Assembly: GCA_029054245.1 (NCBI GenBank) | Contig: JAIDFQ010000032.1 | Location: 1-47,346 of the forward strand | Reading direction: 5' to 3' | Source of the DNA: Lachnospiraceae bacterium | GTDB taxonomy: Bacteria > Bacillota > Clostridia > Lachnospirales > Lachnospiraceae | Length of the DNA: 47,346 bases | Part shown: in pieces, positions 1 through 8,383 of the stretch | Numbering within the stretch: the first letter of the stretch is position 1 | Layout: each line of letters begins with the position of its first letter | Notes under the pieces: generated by a model | The model's input: the letters and a program-made list of their open reading frames with translations, nothing else | The model's database searches: none | Told to the model about the DNA's origin: nothing | Translations under genes and position numbers: made by a program

Positions 1-341
1 ATTCGTGCAAAATACGAATTCTTTCCTGTTTTGCTTCAAGATTGCGAACGAGCTTAGCGAGTTTCGCAATTACCTATGATATAATCTTATTATACCACAA
101 AGCGTACAAAAGCGCACGTATTATTTTCAAAAATTTGACAAAAGAATAAGCCATGACTGGCTTAAATAAAGGATTTTTGCGATATGATGTTAAAAAGAAG
201 TGTCAAACACCCGTTTGATACGGCAATTATTCATTACATCAGTTCCAGTAATGAGATACAGCTATGACAAACTACCGCAAACAACAACGTGGGCAGCGTA
301 ACTTTCAGAATCAAGTATACATGTTTCGGCAAAGTGACAAA
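1..341. other. Non-coding stretch upstream of first gene
   Basis: No convincing gene is visible. It contains an inverted repeat ATTGCGAA (41-48) / TTCGCAAT (63-70) and a smaller one, TCAAAC (203-208) / GTTTGA (213-218). An AT-rich block with TATAAT-like sequence follows the first repeat. Whether these belong to a gene left of the window is unknown. Confidence 0.5.
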
Positions 342-370
342 TTGATAAAGGAAGACATTTTGTGTATAAT
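342..370 (+). promoter_or_regulatory. Sigma-A promoter for the DUF4358-MBOAT-DHHW cluster
   Basis: TTGATA (342-347), a 17-base spacer and a perfect TATAAT (365-370). It lies 70 bp before the lipoprotein start, with a ribosome site AAAGGAGAG just before the ATG. Confidence 0.75.
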
Positions 371-439
371 AAATCCAATAAATGGATATGGAAATAACCG
401 GATATCTTTAAAAAGTATTTATTTAAAAGGAGAGCAATC

Positions 440-1021
440 ATGAAAAAAACAACAATACGATTATTGATGGCGATGATGATTTTTACCCTGTCTGGCTGTG
501 GCGGAAAGCAGAATGATTCTCAAGCAGATCAAAGCAGCACGGAATCTGAATATACGGACTCACTTGAAGTGCTTAACGAGGTGGTGAAAGCCTACAGTGA
601 GGATGAGCTGTTTGCTATGTATGGTGGGAATCAGGAAAATGCGGTAATGGATGCGCCAGGGGAGTTTGATATTAGCAAAACAGAGGAATTAGAATATACG
701 TATGGGCTGCCAAAGGAGCAGCTTTCCAATATTGAAGATGGTGCAACTATGGTGCATTTGATGAATGCAAATACATTTACCGGCGCGGCTTATCGTCTGA
801 AGGAGGGCGTGGATATGAATGCTTTTGCCGATTCCGTAAAAGCCGGCATTCTGGAGAAACAGTGGGTGTGTGGTCAGCCTGATACGCTGCTCATTATCGA
901 TGTGGATGGCAGATATGTCATAACTGCTTATGGCGCCGCGGAGTTGATGGAAGTTTTCAAAAATAATGCGTTATCTGTTCTTGGCAATGCACAGGTAATG
1001 ATTGAAGACCCAATTATGTGA
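440..1021 (+). CDS. DUF4358-type lipoprotein
   Basis: A 193-residue secreted lipoprotein. The N-terminus has two lysines, a hydrophobic stretch and a lipobox ending LSGC (Cys20), so it should be diacylated and anchored on the outer face of the membrane. The mature part is acidic and has no catalytic motif I recognise. Size, composition and position directly before MBOAT and DHHW genes match the DUF4358 family, which commonly occurs beside these in Lachnospiraceae (family knowledge, not searched). The ATG has an AAAGGAGAG ribosome site 6 bases upstream. I infer an accessory role in surface polymer acylation; the biochemical function is unknown. The lipoprotein call is firm, the family call fairly so. 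Confidence 0.8.
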   Translation: MKKTTIRLLMAMMIFTLSGCGGKQNDSQADQSSTESEYTDSLEVLNEVVKAYSEDELFAMYGGNQENAVMDAPGEFDISKTEELEYTYGLPKEQLSNIEDGATMVHLMNANTFTGAAYRLKEGVDMNAFADSVKAGILEKQWVCGQPDTLLIIDVDGRYVITAYGAAELMEVFKNNALSVLGNAQVMIEDPIM

Positions 1022-1120
1022 ACAAACTTTTAAACTACATGAGGATTAAAGCCAAAACGGTGTGACGCGAACGTAAAGAAATCAGCTTCATGCCGTTTAT
1101 CATTCGGAGAAAATGACATT

Positions 1121-2518
1121 ATGCTGTTTTCAAGTATTTCTTTTTTATACTATTTTTTGCCCTTAACGCTTGCTTTCTATTTTGTGGTTCCGAGGGCATT
1201 CAAGAATACCATTCTTCTTTTGGCCAGTCTTTTATTTTACGGATGGGGAGAGCCCAAATATTTAATGCTGATGGGGCTTTCCACTCTGCTTGGATATGGA
1301 TTTGGACTGTTGGTGGAAAAATACAGAGAAAAAAAGGCGGGAAAGGTGTTTTGTGTGTTTTCTGTGGGGATCAGTCTTTCTTTTTTGGTGTGTTTTAAAT
1401 ATGCAGATTTTTTTATCCAAAATGTAAATGCGATTACAGGATTACAGCTTTCCTTTTTGAGGCTGACCCTGCCCATTGGCATTAGTTTTTATACGTTTCA
1501 AATCATAAGCTATACCGTGGACGTGTATAAGGGAGAGAGGGCGCAAAAAAATTTGATTCACTTGGCGACTTATATTGCCATGTTTCCGCAGCTGATTGCA
1601 GGACCTATCGTGCGGTATTCTGATATTGCAGGGCAGCTCACCCATAGAGAATATTCCTGGCATGGGATAGCATGGGGGATACGGCGTTTTGTAATTGGGC
1701 TGGCAAAAAAAATTTTGCTTGCAAATCAGTTAGGAGAATTATGCAGCATATTCCGCGCATCACAGGATAGTTCGGTACTGTTTTGCTGGCTGTATGCCAT
1801 TGCGTTTACCCTGCATATTTACTTCGATTTCTCTGGATACAGTGATATGGCGATTGGACTTGGGAGCGTATTAGGATTTCGTTTTCAGGAGAACTTTAAT
1901 TATCCCTATATTTCTGCCAGCATAACGGAATTCTGGCGTCGGTGGCATATTTCTCTGGGCGCCTTTTTTCGGGATTATGTTTATATTCCTTTGGGAGGGA
2001 ACCGCAAGGGAAGAGGAAGACAGCTTTTTCATATTCTGGTGGTATGGATGCTTACCGGTTTGTGGCACGGGGCGGCTTGGAATTTTATTTTGTGGGGAGC
2101 TTTTTTTGCGGTACTGTTGACAGTGGAAAAACTGTGGCTGCTTAGGAAACTGGAAAAGAGCAGGCTGTTGTCCCGCATCTACACCTTGTTTTTTGTTATG
2201 TTGAGCTTTGTGATTTTTAATGGGGAGAATTTAGGGCAGGCATTTTCTGATATGGCTGGCCTTTTCGGAGGCGGAGGGATTCCCCTTGTTTCACAGGAAG
2301 CCTTATACTGCCTTTTGAGCTTTAAGATTGTCCTGTTGGTGGGAATCATAGGGGCAACTCCGGCCGCTTGTAATTGGGTAAGGAAGATATCAAAAAGTCC
2401 CACAGGCGGCAAGGTCTTAAATCTGCTGGAACCTGTTGTGTTGACGGTGTTGATGCTGGTTATGACAGCTTATCTGGTGGATGGCTCTTTTAACCCATTT
2501 TTGTACTTCCGATTTTAA
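1121..2518 (+). CDS. MBOAT family membrane O-acyltransferase (AlgI/PatA/DltB-like)
   Basis: A 465-residue multi-pass membrane protein. Family hallmarks are an FWRRWHISLG motif (His276), then RDYVYIPLGGN, and the invariant catalytic His316 in LTGLWHGAAWN. It should move an acyl group, usually acetyl, across the membrane for transfer to an extracellular polysaccharide or wall polymer. Length fits the 450-500 residue AlgI subfamily. A GGAGA ribosome site lies 10 bases before the ATG. It follows the lipoprotein by 99 bp and precedes the DHHW gene by 11 bp, so the two enzymes are almost certainly co-translated. The DHHW protein would be the extracellular partner, as AlgJ/AlgX are for AlgI. The acceptor polymer cannot be read from the sequence. 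Confidence 0.93.
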   Translation: MLFSSISFLYYFLPLTLAFYFVVPRAFKNTILLLASLLFYGWGEPKYLMLMGLSTLLGYGFGLLVEKYREKKAGKVFCVFSVGISLSFLVCFKYADFFIQNVNAITGLQLSFLRLTLPIGISFYTFQIISYTVDVYKGERAQKNLIHLATYIAMFPQLIAGPIVRYSDIAGQLTHREYSWHGIAWGIRRFVIGLAKKILLANQLGELCSIFRASQDSSVLFCWLYAIAFTLHIYFDFSGYSDMAIGLGSVLGFRFQENFNYPYISASITEFWRRWHISLGAFFRDYVYIPLGGNRKGRGRQLFHILVVWMLTGLWHGAAWNFILWGAFFAVLLTVEKLWLLRKLEKSRLLSRIYTLFFVMLSFVIFNGENLGQAFSDMAGLFGGGGIPLVSQEALYCLLSFKIVLLVGIIGATPAACNWVRKISKSPTGGKVLNLLEPVVLTVLMLVMTAYLVDGSFNPFLYFRF

Positions 2519-2529
2519 GGAGCGTGCCT

Positions 2530-3627
2530 ATGAATACAAAAAAGAAAGATATTACTCTGTGTACGATATTCCTGATTCTGTTTGCAGGCGGTTTTTTGCT
2601 CTGCCTGTTTTCGCCCAAAGAAAGATATTCGGACAGTGAACGGCGTATGCTTTCTCCTATGCCAAAGTGGTCGGCACAGGGATTATGGAGTGGTCGTTTT
2701 ATGGCTGAATTTGAAAGTTATGCGCAAGATGCCTTTCCATATCGTGATTCTTTTCGGGAGATAAAAGCGCTGACAGCGCTGAAGGTTTTTTCAAGGCAGG
2801 ATAATAATGGGATTTATGTGTCAGACGAATTTTTATCCGCGTTGGAATATCCCATGGATGAGGATTCCCTTGGACGGGCGATAGAGCGGTTTCGCTATGT
2901 CTGTGAGAAATATCTGACAGAGGAAAATAAAGTTTACCTTTCGGTTATTTCCGATAAAAATCGCTTTCTGGCAAAGGGGAGCGGACATCCATCCATGAAT
3001 TATGAAGAGTTTGAGAAGCAAATGGCAGAGAAAGCAGATTTTGCAGAATATATTTCTATATCTGATTTGTTGGAAAGAGATGACTATTATAAAACGGATA
3101 CCCACTGGCGGCAGGAGCGGATTACAGATGTAGCAGAAAGACTGGCGCTGGCAATGGGAACAACCCTTTCTCAGGATTATGAAATCCATACACTGGAATC
3201 AGATTTCTACGGTGTGTACTATGGACAGGCGGCGCTGCCTCTTGAACCAGAAAAGATACAGTATGTGACAGGGGCAGACATTGACTGCTGCATTGTTTAT
3301 GATTGGCAGAATGAAAGAAAGATACCGGTCTACGACATGGAGAAGGCAGTGGGAAGGGATCCTTATGAAATGTTTTTGTCGGGTTCTTTGTCTCTTCTTA
3401 CGATAAAGAATCCTAATGCAAGGACGGACAGAAAACTTGTCCTATTCAGGGACTCCTTTGGATCAAGTATTGCGCCTTTATTAATCAGTGGATATGCTCA
3501 GATTACGTTGGTGGATATTCGATATATTCACCCAGATCATCTGGAACAGTTTTTGGATTTTGATAACTGTGATGTGCTGTTTTTATACAGCACGCTTGTA
3601 CTAAATCACAGTGATACAATAAAATAG
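2530..3627 (+). CDS. DHHW family protein (SGNH/AlgX-like partner of MBOAT)
   Basis: A 365-residue protein with one N-terminal membrane segment (about residues 8-27) and an extracellular domain. It carries the family signature TDTHW (Asp190, His192, Trp193), analogous to the catalytic Asp-x-His of AlgJ/AlgX acetyltransferases, and an RDSFGSS block near the C-terminus that supplies the SGNH-type serine. Start choice: a GTG at 2524 lies one base after the AAGGAG site (2517-2522), which is too close; the ATG at 2530 has proper spacing and gives MNTKKKD. The ribosome site overlaps the MBOAT stop codon, so translation is coupled. I infer that it receives the acyl group exported by the MBOAT protein and places it on a surface polymer. 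Confidence 0.88.
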   Translation: MNTKKKDITLCTIFLILFAGGFLLCLFSPKERYSDSERRMLSPMPKWSAQGLWSGRFMAEFESYAQDAFPYRDSFREIKALTALKVFSRQDNNGIYVSDEFLSALEYPMDEDSLGRAIERFRYVCEKYLTEENKVYLSVISDKNRFLAKGSGHPSMNYEEFEKQMAEKADFAEYISISDLLERDDYYKTDTHWRQERITDVAERLALAMGTTLSQDYEIHTLESDFYGVYYGQAALPLEPEKIQYVTGADIDCCIVYDWQNERKIPVYDMEKAVGRDPYEMFLSGSLSLLTIKNPNARTDRKLVLFRDSFGSSIAPLLISGYAQITLVDIRYIHPDHLEQFLDFDNCDVLFLYSTLVLNHSDTIK

Positions 3628-3653
3628 GAGGGAAGAGTTCTATAAAATATTGT

Positions 3654-3682
3654 TTGACAGGAACCCTGATTTCTGATAAAGT
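3654..3682 (+). promoter_or_regulatory. Promoter for the riboswitch-exchanger transcript
   Basis: Consensus -35 TTGACA (3654-3659), 17-base spacer, -10 TAAAGT (3677-3682) preceded by an extended -10 TG at 3674-3675. The expected start, near 3689-3690, coincides with the first base of riboswitch helix P1. Confidence 0.75.
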
Positions 3683-3689
3683 TTTATTA

Positions 3690-3785
3690 GTTAAGAGGGA
3701 GTAGTAAAAAGGGTTCAGCCAACAATCCCCGGCATGAAGCTGTGGCTGTACACTTCTGCAGTTGTAGAAGTACGAGACTTTTGAC
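3690..3785 (+). promoter_or_regulatory. yybP-ykoY (Mn2+) riboswitch aptamer
   Basis: P1 pairs GTTAAGAG (3690-3697) with CTTTTGAC (3778-3785), 8 bp with two wobbles. The conserved GGAGTAG follows P1 on the 5' side (3698-3704) and ACGAGAC precedes it on the 3' side (3772-3778). Helix CAGCC (3716-3720) / GGCTG (3744-3748) and perfect hairpin ACTTCT (3752-3757) / AGAAGT (3766-3771) complete the layout. In known members this RNA binds Mn2+ and turns on export genes. Here it precedes a cation exchanger, a known partner class. The 3' strand of P1 is shared with the terminator, so ligand binding should prevent termination. Confidence 0.82.
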
Positions 3786-3816
3786 ACACTTGTTTGTGCG
3801 TCATAGGTCTTTTTTT
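3775..3816 (+). terminator. Riboswitch expression-platform terminator
   Basis: Stem AGAC...GACACAC (3775-3789) pairs with GTGCGTC...GTCT (3796-3810), followed by a run of seven T (3810-3816). It overlaps the 3' strand of riboswitch P1, as expected for transcriptional control. Confidence 0.8.
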
Positions 3817-3880
3817 ATGCCGCAGAGACGGTTTATATCAAAATAGAAAGTGGAATACTTAAGAAGAAAGGAAGAGAAAA

Positions 3881-4819
3881 ATGGTAAAAGCAATTATTTT
3901 ATTTGTTGTTGGTCTTATTTTGATATGTTTAGGCGGCGACCGGCTGGTGGACGCAGCGGTGGCGATTGCCAAGAAACTTGGCATTCCCCAGATTGTGGTA
4001 GGCGCAACCATTGTCAGTCTTGGCACCACGCTGCCAGAAATCCTGGTCTCCACCACGGCAGCTTTTAATGGTTCTGCGGCAATCGCGGCAGGAAATGCAT
4101 TTGGTTCCATCATCTGCAATACAGCTCTGATTGCAGGGCTGACGCAGACCATACGTCCTACGAAGCAGGTGGAGGCATCTTCTTTATCGTGGCGTGGCAT
4201 TTTCTTTTTTGTTGTGTTGATTGCACTCAATATATGCGGATTCCTGACAGGGGCATTTGGCAGACCTGTGGGGATCGCGCTGCTGGCACTGTTTATTGTG
4301 TATGCGTATTTGAATGTGATACGCGCTGCTGCGGAGGGCGGTGACGAGGAAAAGAAGGAAGATGCAAAGGGAATATCAATTCCGGTTCAGATCATCATAC
4401 TTGCAGTCTGCGCAGCATGTCTTTTTGTGGGGGCAAATCTTCTGGTAGACAACGGAATCTTCATTGCGGAAGCGTTGGGAGTACCGGAGCGCGTCATTGC
4501 GGTAACATTTATTGCCCTCGGAACTTCCCTGCCGGAGCTTATGACTTCGGTAATGTCTTTGATCAAAGGATATGGAAATGTAGGACTTGGAAATGTAATC
4601 GGTGCAAATCTGCTCAATATGCTTCTTGTAATAGGCATCCCATCAGCAATCGCCGGTATTCCTTTGGAACGATCAGCTGTAGTAGTTGATATGCCTCTTG
4701 CCTGTCTTGTCATGGCTGTCCTAATCGTACCGATTTTAATAAGAAAGAAATCCTCACGGATGCAGGGAATTGCCCTTCTTGGCATTTACGCTGTATATTG
4801 TATTGTGTCCTTTGTTTAA
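3881..4819 (+). CDS. Na+/Ca2+ exchanger family (CaCA, YrbG-like) cation antiporter
   Basis: A 312-residue membrane protein with two homologous halves. Each carries a CaCA alpha repeat: SLGTTLPEILVSTTAA and GNAFGSIICN in the first, ALGTSLPELMTSVMSL and GNVIGANLLN in the second, with the glutamates that bind the cation. Length matches bacterial YrbG-type proteins. An acidic cytosolic loop (EGGDEEKKEDAKG) joins the halves. The start has AAAGGAAGAG upstream. Family members exchange Na+ or H+ for Ca2+. The upstream yybP-ykoY riboswitch suggests that here the cell uses it to expel excess Mn2+, or Ca2+ under Mn2+ control; this is inference. The gene is followed 10 bp later by a large palindromic repeat. 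Confidence 0.92.
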   Translation: MVKAIILFVVGLILICLGGDRLVDAAVAIAKKLGIPQIVVGATIVSLGTTLPEILVSTTAAFNGSAAIAAGNAFGSIICNTALIAGLTQTIRPTKQVEASSLSWRGIFFFVVLIALNICGFLTGAFGRPVGIALLALFIVYAYLNVIRAAAEGGDEEKKEDAKGISIPVQIIILAVCAACLFVGANLLVDNGIFIAEALGVPERVIAVTFIALGTSLPELMTSVMSLIKGYGNVGLGNVIGANLLNMLLVIGIPSAIAGIPLERSAVVVDMPLACLVMAVLIVPILIRKKSSRMQGIALLGIYAVYCIVSFV

Positions 4820-4828
4820 GGGAACGTT

Positions 4829-5207
4829 GGTAACAGTTTCAACAGTTCAGCCCGCAGAGGCGGTGCAGTAGAGGCAATCGGACACCCACAGAAAAGAATT
4901 GCTGCCGCTGCATCCTCCCCTATCGTTTCAAGGCTCTGGCGAAAAATCGGCAATTTCACTTACAGAATGGGTCTATATCAGCGGAATCCAGCATGGATGC
5001 CGGATTAAGAGCCGTGCGGCACGGATGCCGCTTGGCTCTGTACGCGTCTGGTTTAAAGTATCTTGCCCCCATTCTGTTAGTGAAATCCGATTTGAAGACG
5101 AGACTTGAAACGATAGGGGAGGATGCAGCGGCAGCAATTCTTTTCTGTGGGTGTCCGATTGCCCCTACTGCACCGCCTCTGCGGGCTGAACTGTTGTAAC
5201 TGTTACC
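4829..5207. repeat. Large palindromic intergenic element, copy A
   Basis: A 379-bp near-perfect inverted repeat starting 10 bp after the exchanger stop codon. Outer arms run from GGTAACAGTT to AACTGTTACC. A looser symmetry (TTTAAGGGA / TCCCTAAA) reaches into the stop codon. The core contains CTTACAGAAT (left) and ATTCTGTTAG (right, from 5071) beside CGTTTCAAG / CTTGAAACG. Two inner hairpins sit near the centre. No open frame in it looks real. Core orientation is the same as copy B and opposite to copies C, D and E. There is no T-run. Confidence 0.9.
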
Positions 5208-5235
5208 GGCATCTCCCTAAAAATGGCAATGACTC

Positions 5236-5264
5236 TTGTCAGAAAAAATGGAATCTGCTATACT
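5236..5264 (+). promoter_or_regulatory. Promoter of PPi-phosphofructokinase gene
   Basis: TTGTCA (5236-5241), 17-base spacer, TATACT (5259-5264), 53 bp before the start codon. Confidence 0.75.
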
Positions 5265-5317
5265 TCTTATGGAATGAGCAAAAAATAAAATAAAATGAAT
5301 AAAAAGGAGAGATTGTA

Positions 5318-6547
5318 ATGAAGGGTAATATTGTTGTAGGACAGTCCGGCGGCCCCACAGCCGTAATCAACTCATCCGTAGCTGGTGTGTATGCAGCAGC
5401 CAAGAAATTGGGTGTTAAGAAAGTGTACGGTATGGTTCACGGTATCGAAGGATTTTTAGAGGACAAGATGATTGAGTTGGAAGAGTATCTTGATGATCCC
5501 ACGGGAATTGAATTGTTAAAGAGAACACCTTCCGCATTTTTAGGTTCCTGCCGTTTCAAAATGCCTAAGATTGAAGGACATGAGGATGTTTACGAAAAGG
5601 TTTTTGAAATCATGGAAAAGCATGACATTGAGTGTCTGTTCTATGCAGGCGGAAATGACTCTATGGATACCGTTAAGATGCTGTCCGATTATGCAGCAGC
5701 GCATGGGAAAACACAGAGATTCATGGGCGTACCTAAGACAATCGACAACGATCTTCCTGTTACCGATCACTGCCCCGGCTATGGATCAGCAGCAAAATAT
5801 ATTGCAGCAAGCTTAAAGGAAATCATCCGCGATAATGAATCCTTTGGCGCAAAGAAACCCACCATTTGTATCGTAGAAATCATGGGGCGTAATGCAGGAT
5901 GGCTGACTGCAGCAGCAGCGCTTGCAAAGGGAGATGACTGCACTGGTGCAGATGCAATCTACTTACCTGAAAAGGTATTTGACATGGATGCTTTCATGGA
6001 AAAAGTGAAACACCTTGCAGCAACCAAGTCTTCCGTTGTGATTGCCGTATCAGAAGGAATCCATATTGCAGATGGACGCTATGTATGCGAACTGGCAAAT
6101 GAAAATGTTGCAGTAGATGCGTTTGGACACAAGCAGATGTCAGGTACAGCTGCTTATCTTGCACAGGCAGTTGCTGCTGAAACAGGATTAAAGACCAGAG
6201 CGGTTGAGTTCTCAACCCTGCAGCGTGCCGCTACGCACCTTGCTTCCCTTACAGACATTAATGAGGCATTCCAGGTTGGTCATGACGCAGTTATGGCAGC
6301 AGAAGAAGGCAAGACAGGTATGATGATCACTTTGGATAGAAATGGTGATGACCCTTATCAGTGTGGGACAAGCGCATATGATATCCACGCAATCGCAAAT
6401 GTTGAGAGACCTGTTCCGGCAGAGTGGATCACAGAAGATGGATGCGGCTTAAATGACGGTTATGTAAAATATGCAAGACCCCTTATCATGGGTGAACTGA
6501 CTCCGCTTTTTGTAAACGGACTTCCCCGCCATCTGGTAAGAAAATAA
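5318..6547 (+). CDS. pfp: Diphosphate--fructose-6-phosphate 1-phosphotransferase
   Basis: A 409-residue cytosolic glycolytic enzyme of the phosphofructokinase fold. The phosphate-donor loop is AGGNDSMDT with Asp114 where ATP enzymes have Gly, and the next block is PKTIDND with Lys140 where ATP enzymes have Gly. This pair marks the PPi-dependent type. Asp143 is the expected base and MGRNAGW (189-195) contacts fructose 6-phosphate. It phosphorylates fructose 6-phosphate reversibly with pyrophosphate, which saves ATP in anaerobes. The gene is monocistronic: own promoter, AAAGGAGAG ribosome site, strong terminator 19 bp after the stop. The call is firm; only measured donor preference could alter it. 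Confidence 0.95.
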   Translation: MKGNIVVGQSGGPTAVINSSVAGVYAAAKKLGVKKVYGMVHGIEGFLEDKMIELEEYLDDPTGIELLKRTPSAFLGSCRFKMPKIEGHEDVYEKVFEIMEKHDIECLFYAGGNDSMDTVKMLSDYAAAHGKTQRFMGVPKTIDNDLPVTDHCPGYGSAAKYIAASLKEIIRDNESFGAKKPTICIVEIMGRNAGWLTAAAALAKGDDCTGADAIYLPEKVFDMDAFMEKVKHLAATKSSVVIAVSEGIHIADGRYVCELANENVAVDAFGHKQMSGTAAYLAQAVAAETGLKTRAVEFSTLQRAATHLASLTDINEAFQVGHDAVMAAEEGKTGMMITLDRNGDDPYQCGTSAYDIHAIANVERPVPAEWITEDGCGLNDGYVKYARPLIMGELTPLFVNGLPRHLVRK

Positions 6548-6565
6548 GCAATCAAAAGAACTGGG

Positions 6566-6594
6566 CGGCTGACCGTAATGGTCAGCCGTTTTTT
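6566..6594 (+). terminator. Intrinsic terminator after pfp
   Basis: CGGCTGACC (6566-6574), GTAAT loop, GGTCAGCCG (6580-6588) and six T (6589-6594). It ends the pfp transcript before palindromic copy B. Confidence 0.92.
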
Positions 6595-6650
6595 CTCCCT
6601 TGCGGTCTGAACGATAACTATCCGATATGTCTATCGTAACAATTTTTCCC

Positions 6651-6800
6651 TAGGGGCCACGCGGCACGGATGCCGCCGGCTCCGACCCGTACGCATGGAA
6701 ACACATAAATACATTCTGTTAGTGAAATCCGATTTTGTAGACGAGGCTTGAAACGATAGTGCGTGATGTCAGCGGCAGCGATTCCTTTCTGTGATGCGTT
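6651..6800. repeat. Palindromic intergenic element, copy B (half element)
   Basis: Only the centre and one arm survive. CGCGGCACGGATGCCG, GGCTCCGACCCG, ATTCTGTTAGTGAAATCC (from 6712) and CTTGAAACGATAG align with copy A and with the reverse complement of copy C. The outer arm resembles that of copy A (GATG, CAGCGGCAGC, TTTCTGTG). The matching left arm is missing. The right limit is approximate. It lies behind the pfp terminator, not at the stop codon. Confidence 0.8.
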
Positions 6801-6816
6801 GATAGTTGTTGAAAAT

Positions 6817-6856
6817 AAAAAAGGTAGCTGATTATCTGCTAAGATAAACCGCTACC
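6817..6856 (-). terminator. Terminator of the XRE membrane regulator gene
   Basis: Read on the minus strand, a 15-16 bp stem (GGTAGC with GCTACC at its base, 6823-6856) with a 3-base loop is followed by a T-run (A-run 6817-6822 on the plus strand), 31 bp past the stop codon. Confidence 0.85.
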
Positions 6857-6887
6857 ATAGGTAAGCAATATTAAATTTCATATATCT

Positions 6888-7865
6888 TTATACAATGCAC
6901 ATAAGTCCATACATTATCAAACATATAAATAAACTAATTATACTTGATTTCTTTGTTTTATACTTCTCATTTGCAGGATTCCATTTTTTTATATTGCTAT
7001 TTTCAAATAGCAAACCTATTGTTACACTCATTATGCCCAAAAGCAACAATCCACATATTTTCATTGCAGGCATAGTATTATTCTCAATCCCTTTTATTTC
7101 AAATACCATACCAGTTATTCCTATTCCCACACATAGCAACAGCGTAAATATTACAGTTATCGGAATACTATATCTTGCACGTTTCTTATCATCTTCTCTA
7201 CAATATATTTTGTCTATCATTTTATAATTGTTCATTACTATGCTTGCAATAAAGTTCAATAAATAGACAACAACCAGAATGCCATTAAACCATTTCATTT
7301 CCAAACTTATACTATTTATCACGCAAAACAGAAAAACATATACGGTAGAAAGGATTCCGATATGCAGGTCAATCTGTACCAGCAGTTTTTTCACTTCACA
7401 AATATTATATTCTGTCTTGTCGTCAAATCCTGCAATTCCACTAAAAGAATTATTTTTTATTGCAGTAGAAAAATAGATATGCAGGAATAATTGGATTGGA
7501 ACACATAGAATAAACATACAAATCAACATTCCAATACTAAAAGCATCTCTTACAGCACTGTTAACGATATATGCCAGTATACACAAAACAGATATGCCTA
7601 TAAAAATCCATGGCATTTTTCCTATTGATACTTCATCTTGGATTGATGAGTTTTCCTCCTTCCCATTGCCTAACAATGTATCAACATCAACTTCAAATAA
7701 TTGCGCTAACTTGATTAGATTATCAGAACTTGGTTTGGAGATATTAGCTTCCCACTTGGTCACTGCCTGACGGCTGATATTCATATATTCAGCAACTTTT
7801 TCCTGTGACATTCCTTTCTTTTTGCGGTAGTACATAAGATTTTCAGCTAATTGATTTTCATTCAT
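6888..7865 (-). CDS. XRE-family helix-turn-helix regulator with membrane domain
   Basis: A 325-residue protein. Residues 5-60 form a Cro/C1 helix-turn-helix (MSQEKVAEYMNISRQAVTKW), followed by an acidic linker and about six hydrophobic segments. Such one-protein membrane regulators are common in Firmicutes; the signal is usually unknown. Start choice: the open frame reaches a further 22 codons upstream, but a GGAGG site (7874-7878) lies 8 bases before the ATG at 7865, and the helix-turn-helix begins right after it. A promoter with direct repeats and a palindrome lies upstream, suggesting autoregulation. It is clearly more AT-rich than the core genes around it and opens the accessory patch, so it may have been acquired. 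Confidence 0.85.
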   Translation of the reverse strand: MNENQLAENLMYYRKKKGMSQEKVAEYMNISRQAVTKWEANISKPSSDNLIKLAQLFEVDVDTLLGNGKEENSSIQDEVSIGKMPWIFIGISVLCILAYIVNSAVRDAFSIGMLICMFILCVPIQLFLHIYFSTAIKNNSFSGIAGFDDKTEYNICEVKKLLVQIDLHIGILSTVYVFLFCVINSISLEMKWFNGILVVVYLLNFIASIVMNNYKMIDKIYCREDDKKRARYSIPITVIFTLLLCVGIGITGMVFEIKGIENNTMPAMKICGLLLLGIMSVTIGLLFENSNIKKWNPANEKYKTKKSSIISLFICLIMYGLMCIV

Positions 7866-7941
7866 ATTAGTAACCTCCGTTTTGATTTTGATAGCAATAA
7901 TATACCGATTTATCATGTTGCACTCTACCAACTATACGGAA

Positions 7942-7979
7942 ATTATAGGCAACTATATGGCAACTATCAGTTGCAACTG
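7942..7979 (-). promoter_or_regulatory. Promoter and putative autoregulatory operator of XRE gene
   Basis: Minus-strand -35 CTGATA (7970-7965), 17-base spacer and -10 TATAAT (7947-7942). The spacer holds two direct repeats GGCAACTAT (7948-7956 and 7959-7967, 11 bp apart, about one helical turn). The 12-bp palindrome CAGTTGCAACTG (7968-7979) overlaps the -35. This is typical geometry for repression by the adjacent regulator; binding is inferred. Confidence 0.6.
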
Positions 7980-8074
7980 CCATTATTTTTGCTATTATAC
8001 AATTTTTTCAGCTTTTCAAACTGCTCAGTAACACTATTTTATCATAAATACAGACGTACTTCCATTAAGTTTGC

Positions 8075-8215
8075 CTAAACTTTCTTTGTCTTATTTTTTG
8101 TAATCATCATCTGCCTTGCCCGTTCCCTCTGCTCTGCGCTGACTTCTCTCGGCTTGCGGTAACTGACGTATGATTTCGGAAAGGAATATGTTTGAGATAT
8201 TTCGTCCTGTTCCAT
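8075..8215 (-). pseudogene. Possible C-terminal remnant of an unrecognised gene
   Basis: A 46-codon frame reading MEQDEISQ then SYVSYRKPREVSAEQRERAR and a lysine-rich tail. The frame stays open about 25 codons further upstream. The hydrophilic, regular composition looks more like the end of a mobile-element protein than chance, but no ribosome site or family was identified. It lies in the 7866-8383 gap, which otherwise holds only the XRE promoter. It may simply be chance. Confidence 0.25.
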
Positions 8216-8383
8216 AAGGCTGTATGTATCAGGGAAGTCGGCAGCAAGACTGGACAGCAGAAAGTTGACAAGCGGAACAGAAAATAAGCGGAGGGAGGAA
8301 GAAATTTAATGAAAATTCGATAGAAATATGAGTGTGATTGTGGTATTCTGTTAGGAATACAAATTGGATTTGGGGGTATCAGC

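Noticed and set aside
263-442. 59-codon frame beginning MTNYRKQQRG before the lipoprotein gene
   Set aside because: The strong promoter at 342-370 lies inside it and no ribosome site precedes it.
4899-5199. Open frames inside palindromic copy A
   Set aside because: They arise from the inverted repeat, have no ribosome sites, and similar frames recur mirrored in copies C, D and E.
7851-8078. Plus-strand open frame over the XRE promoter
   Set aside because: It is antisense to the promoter/operator and start of the XRE gene, with an AT-driven composition.
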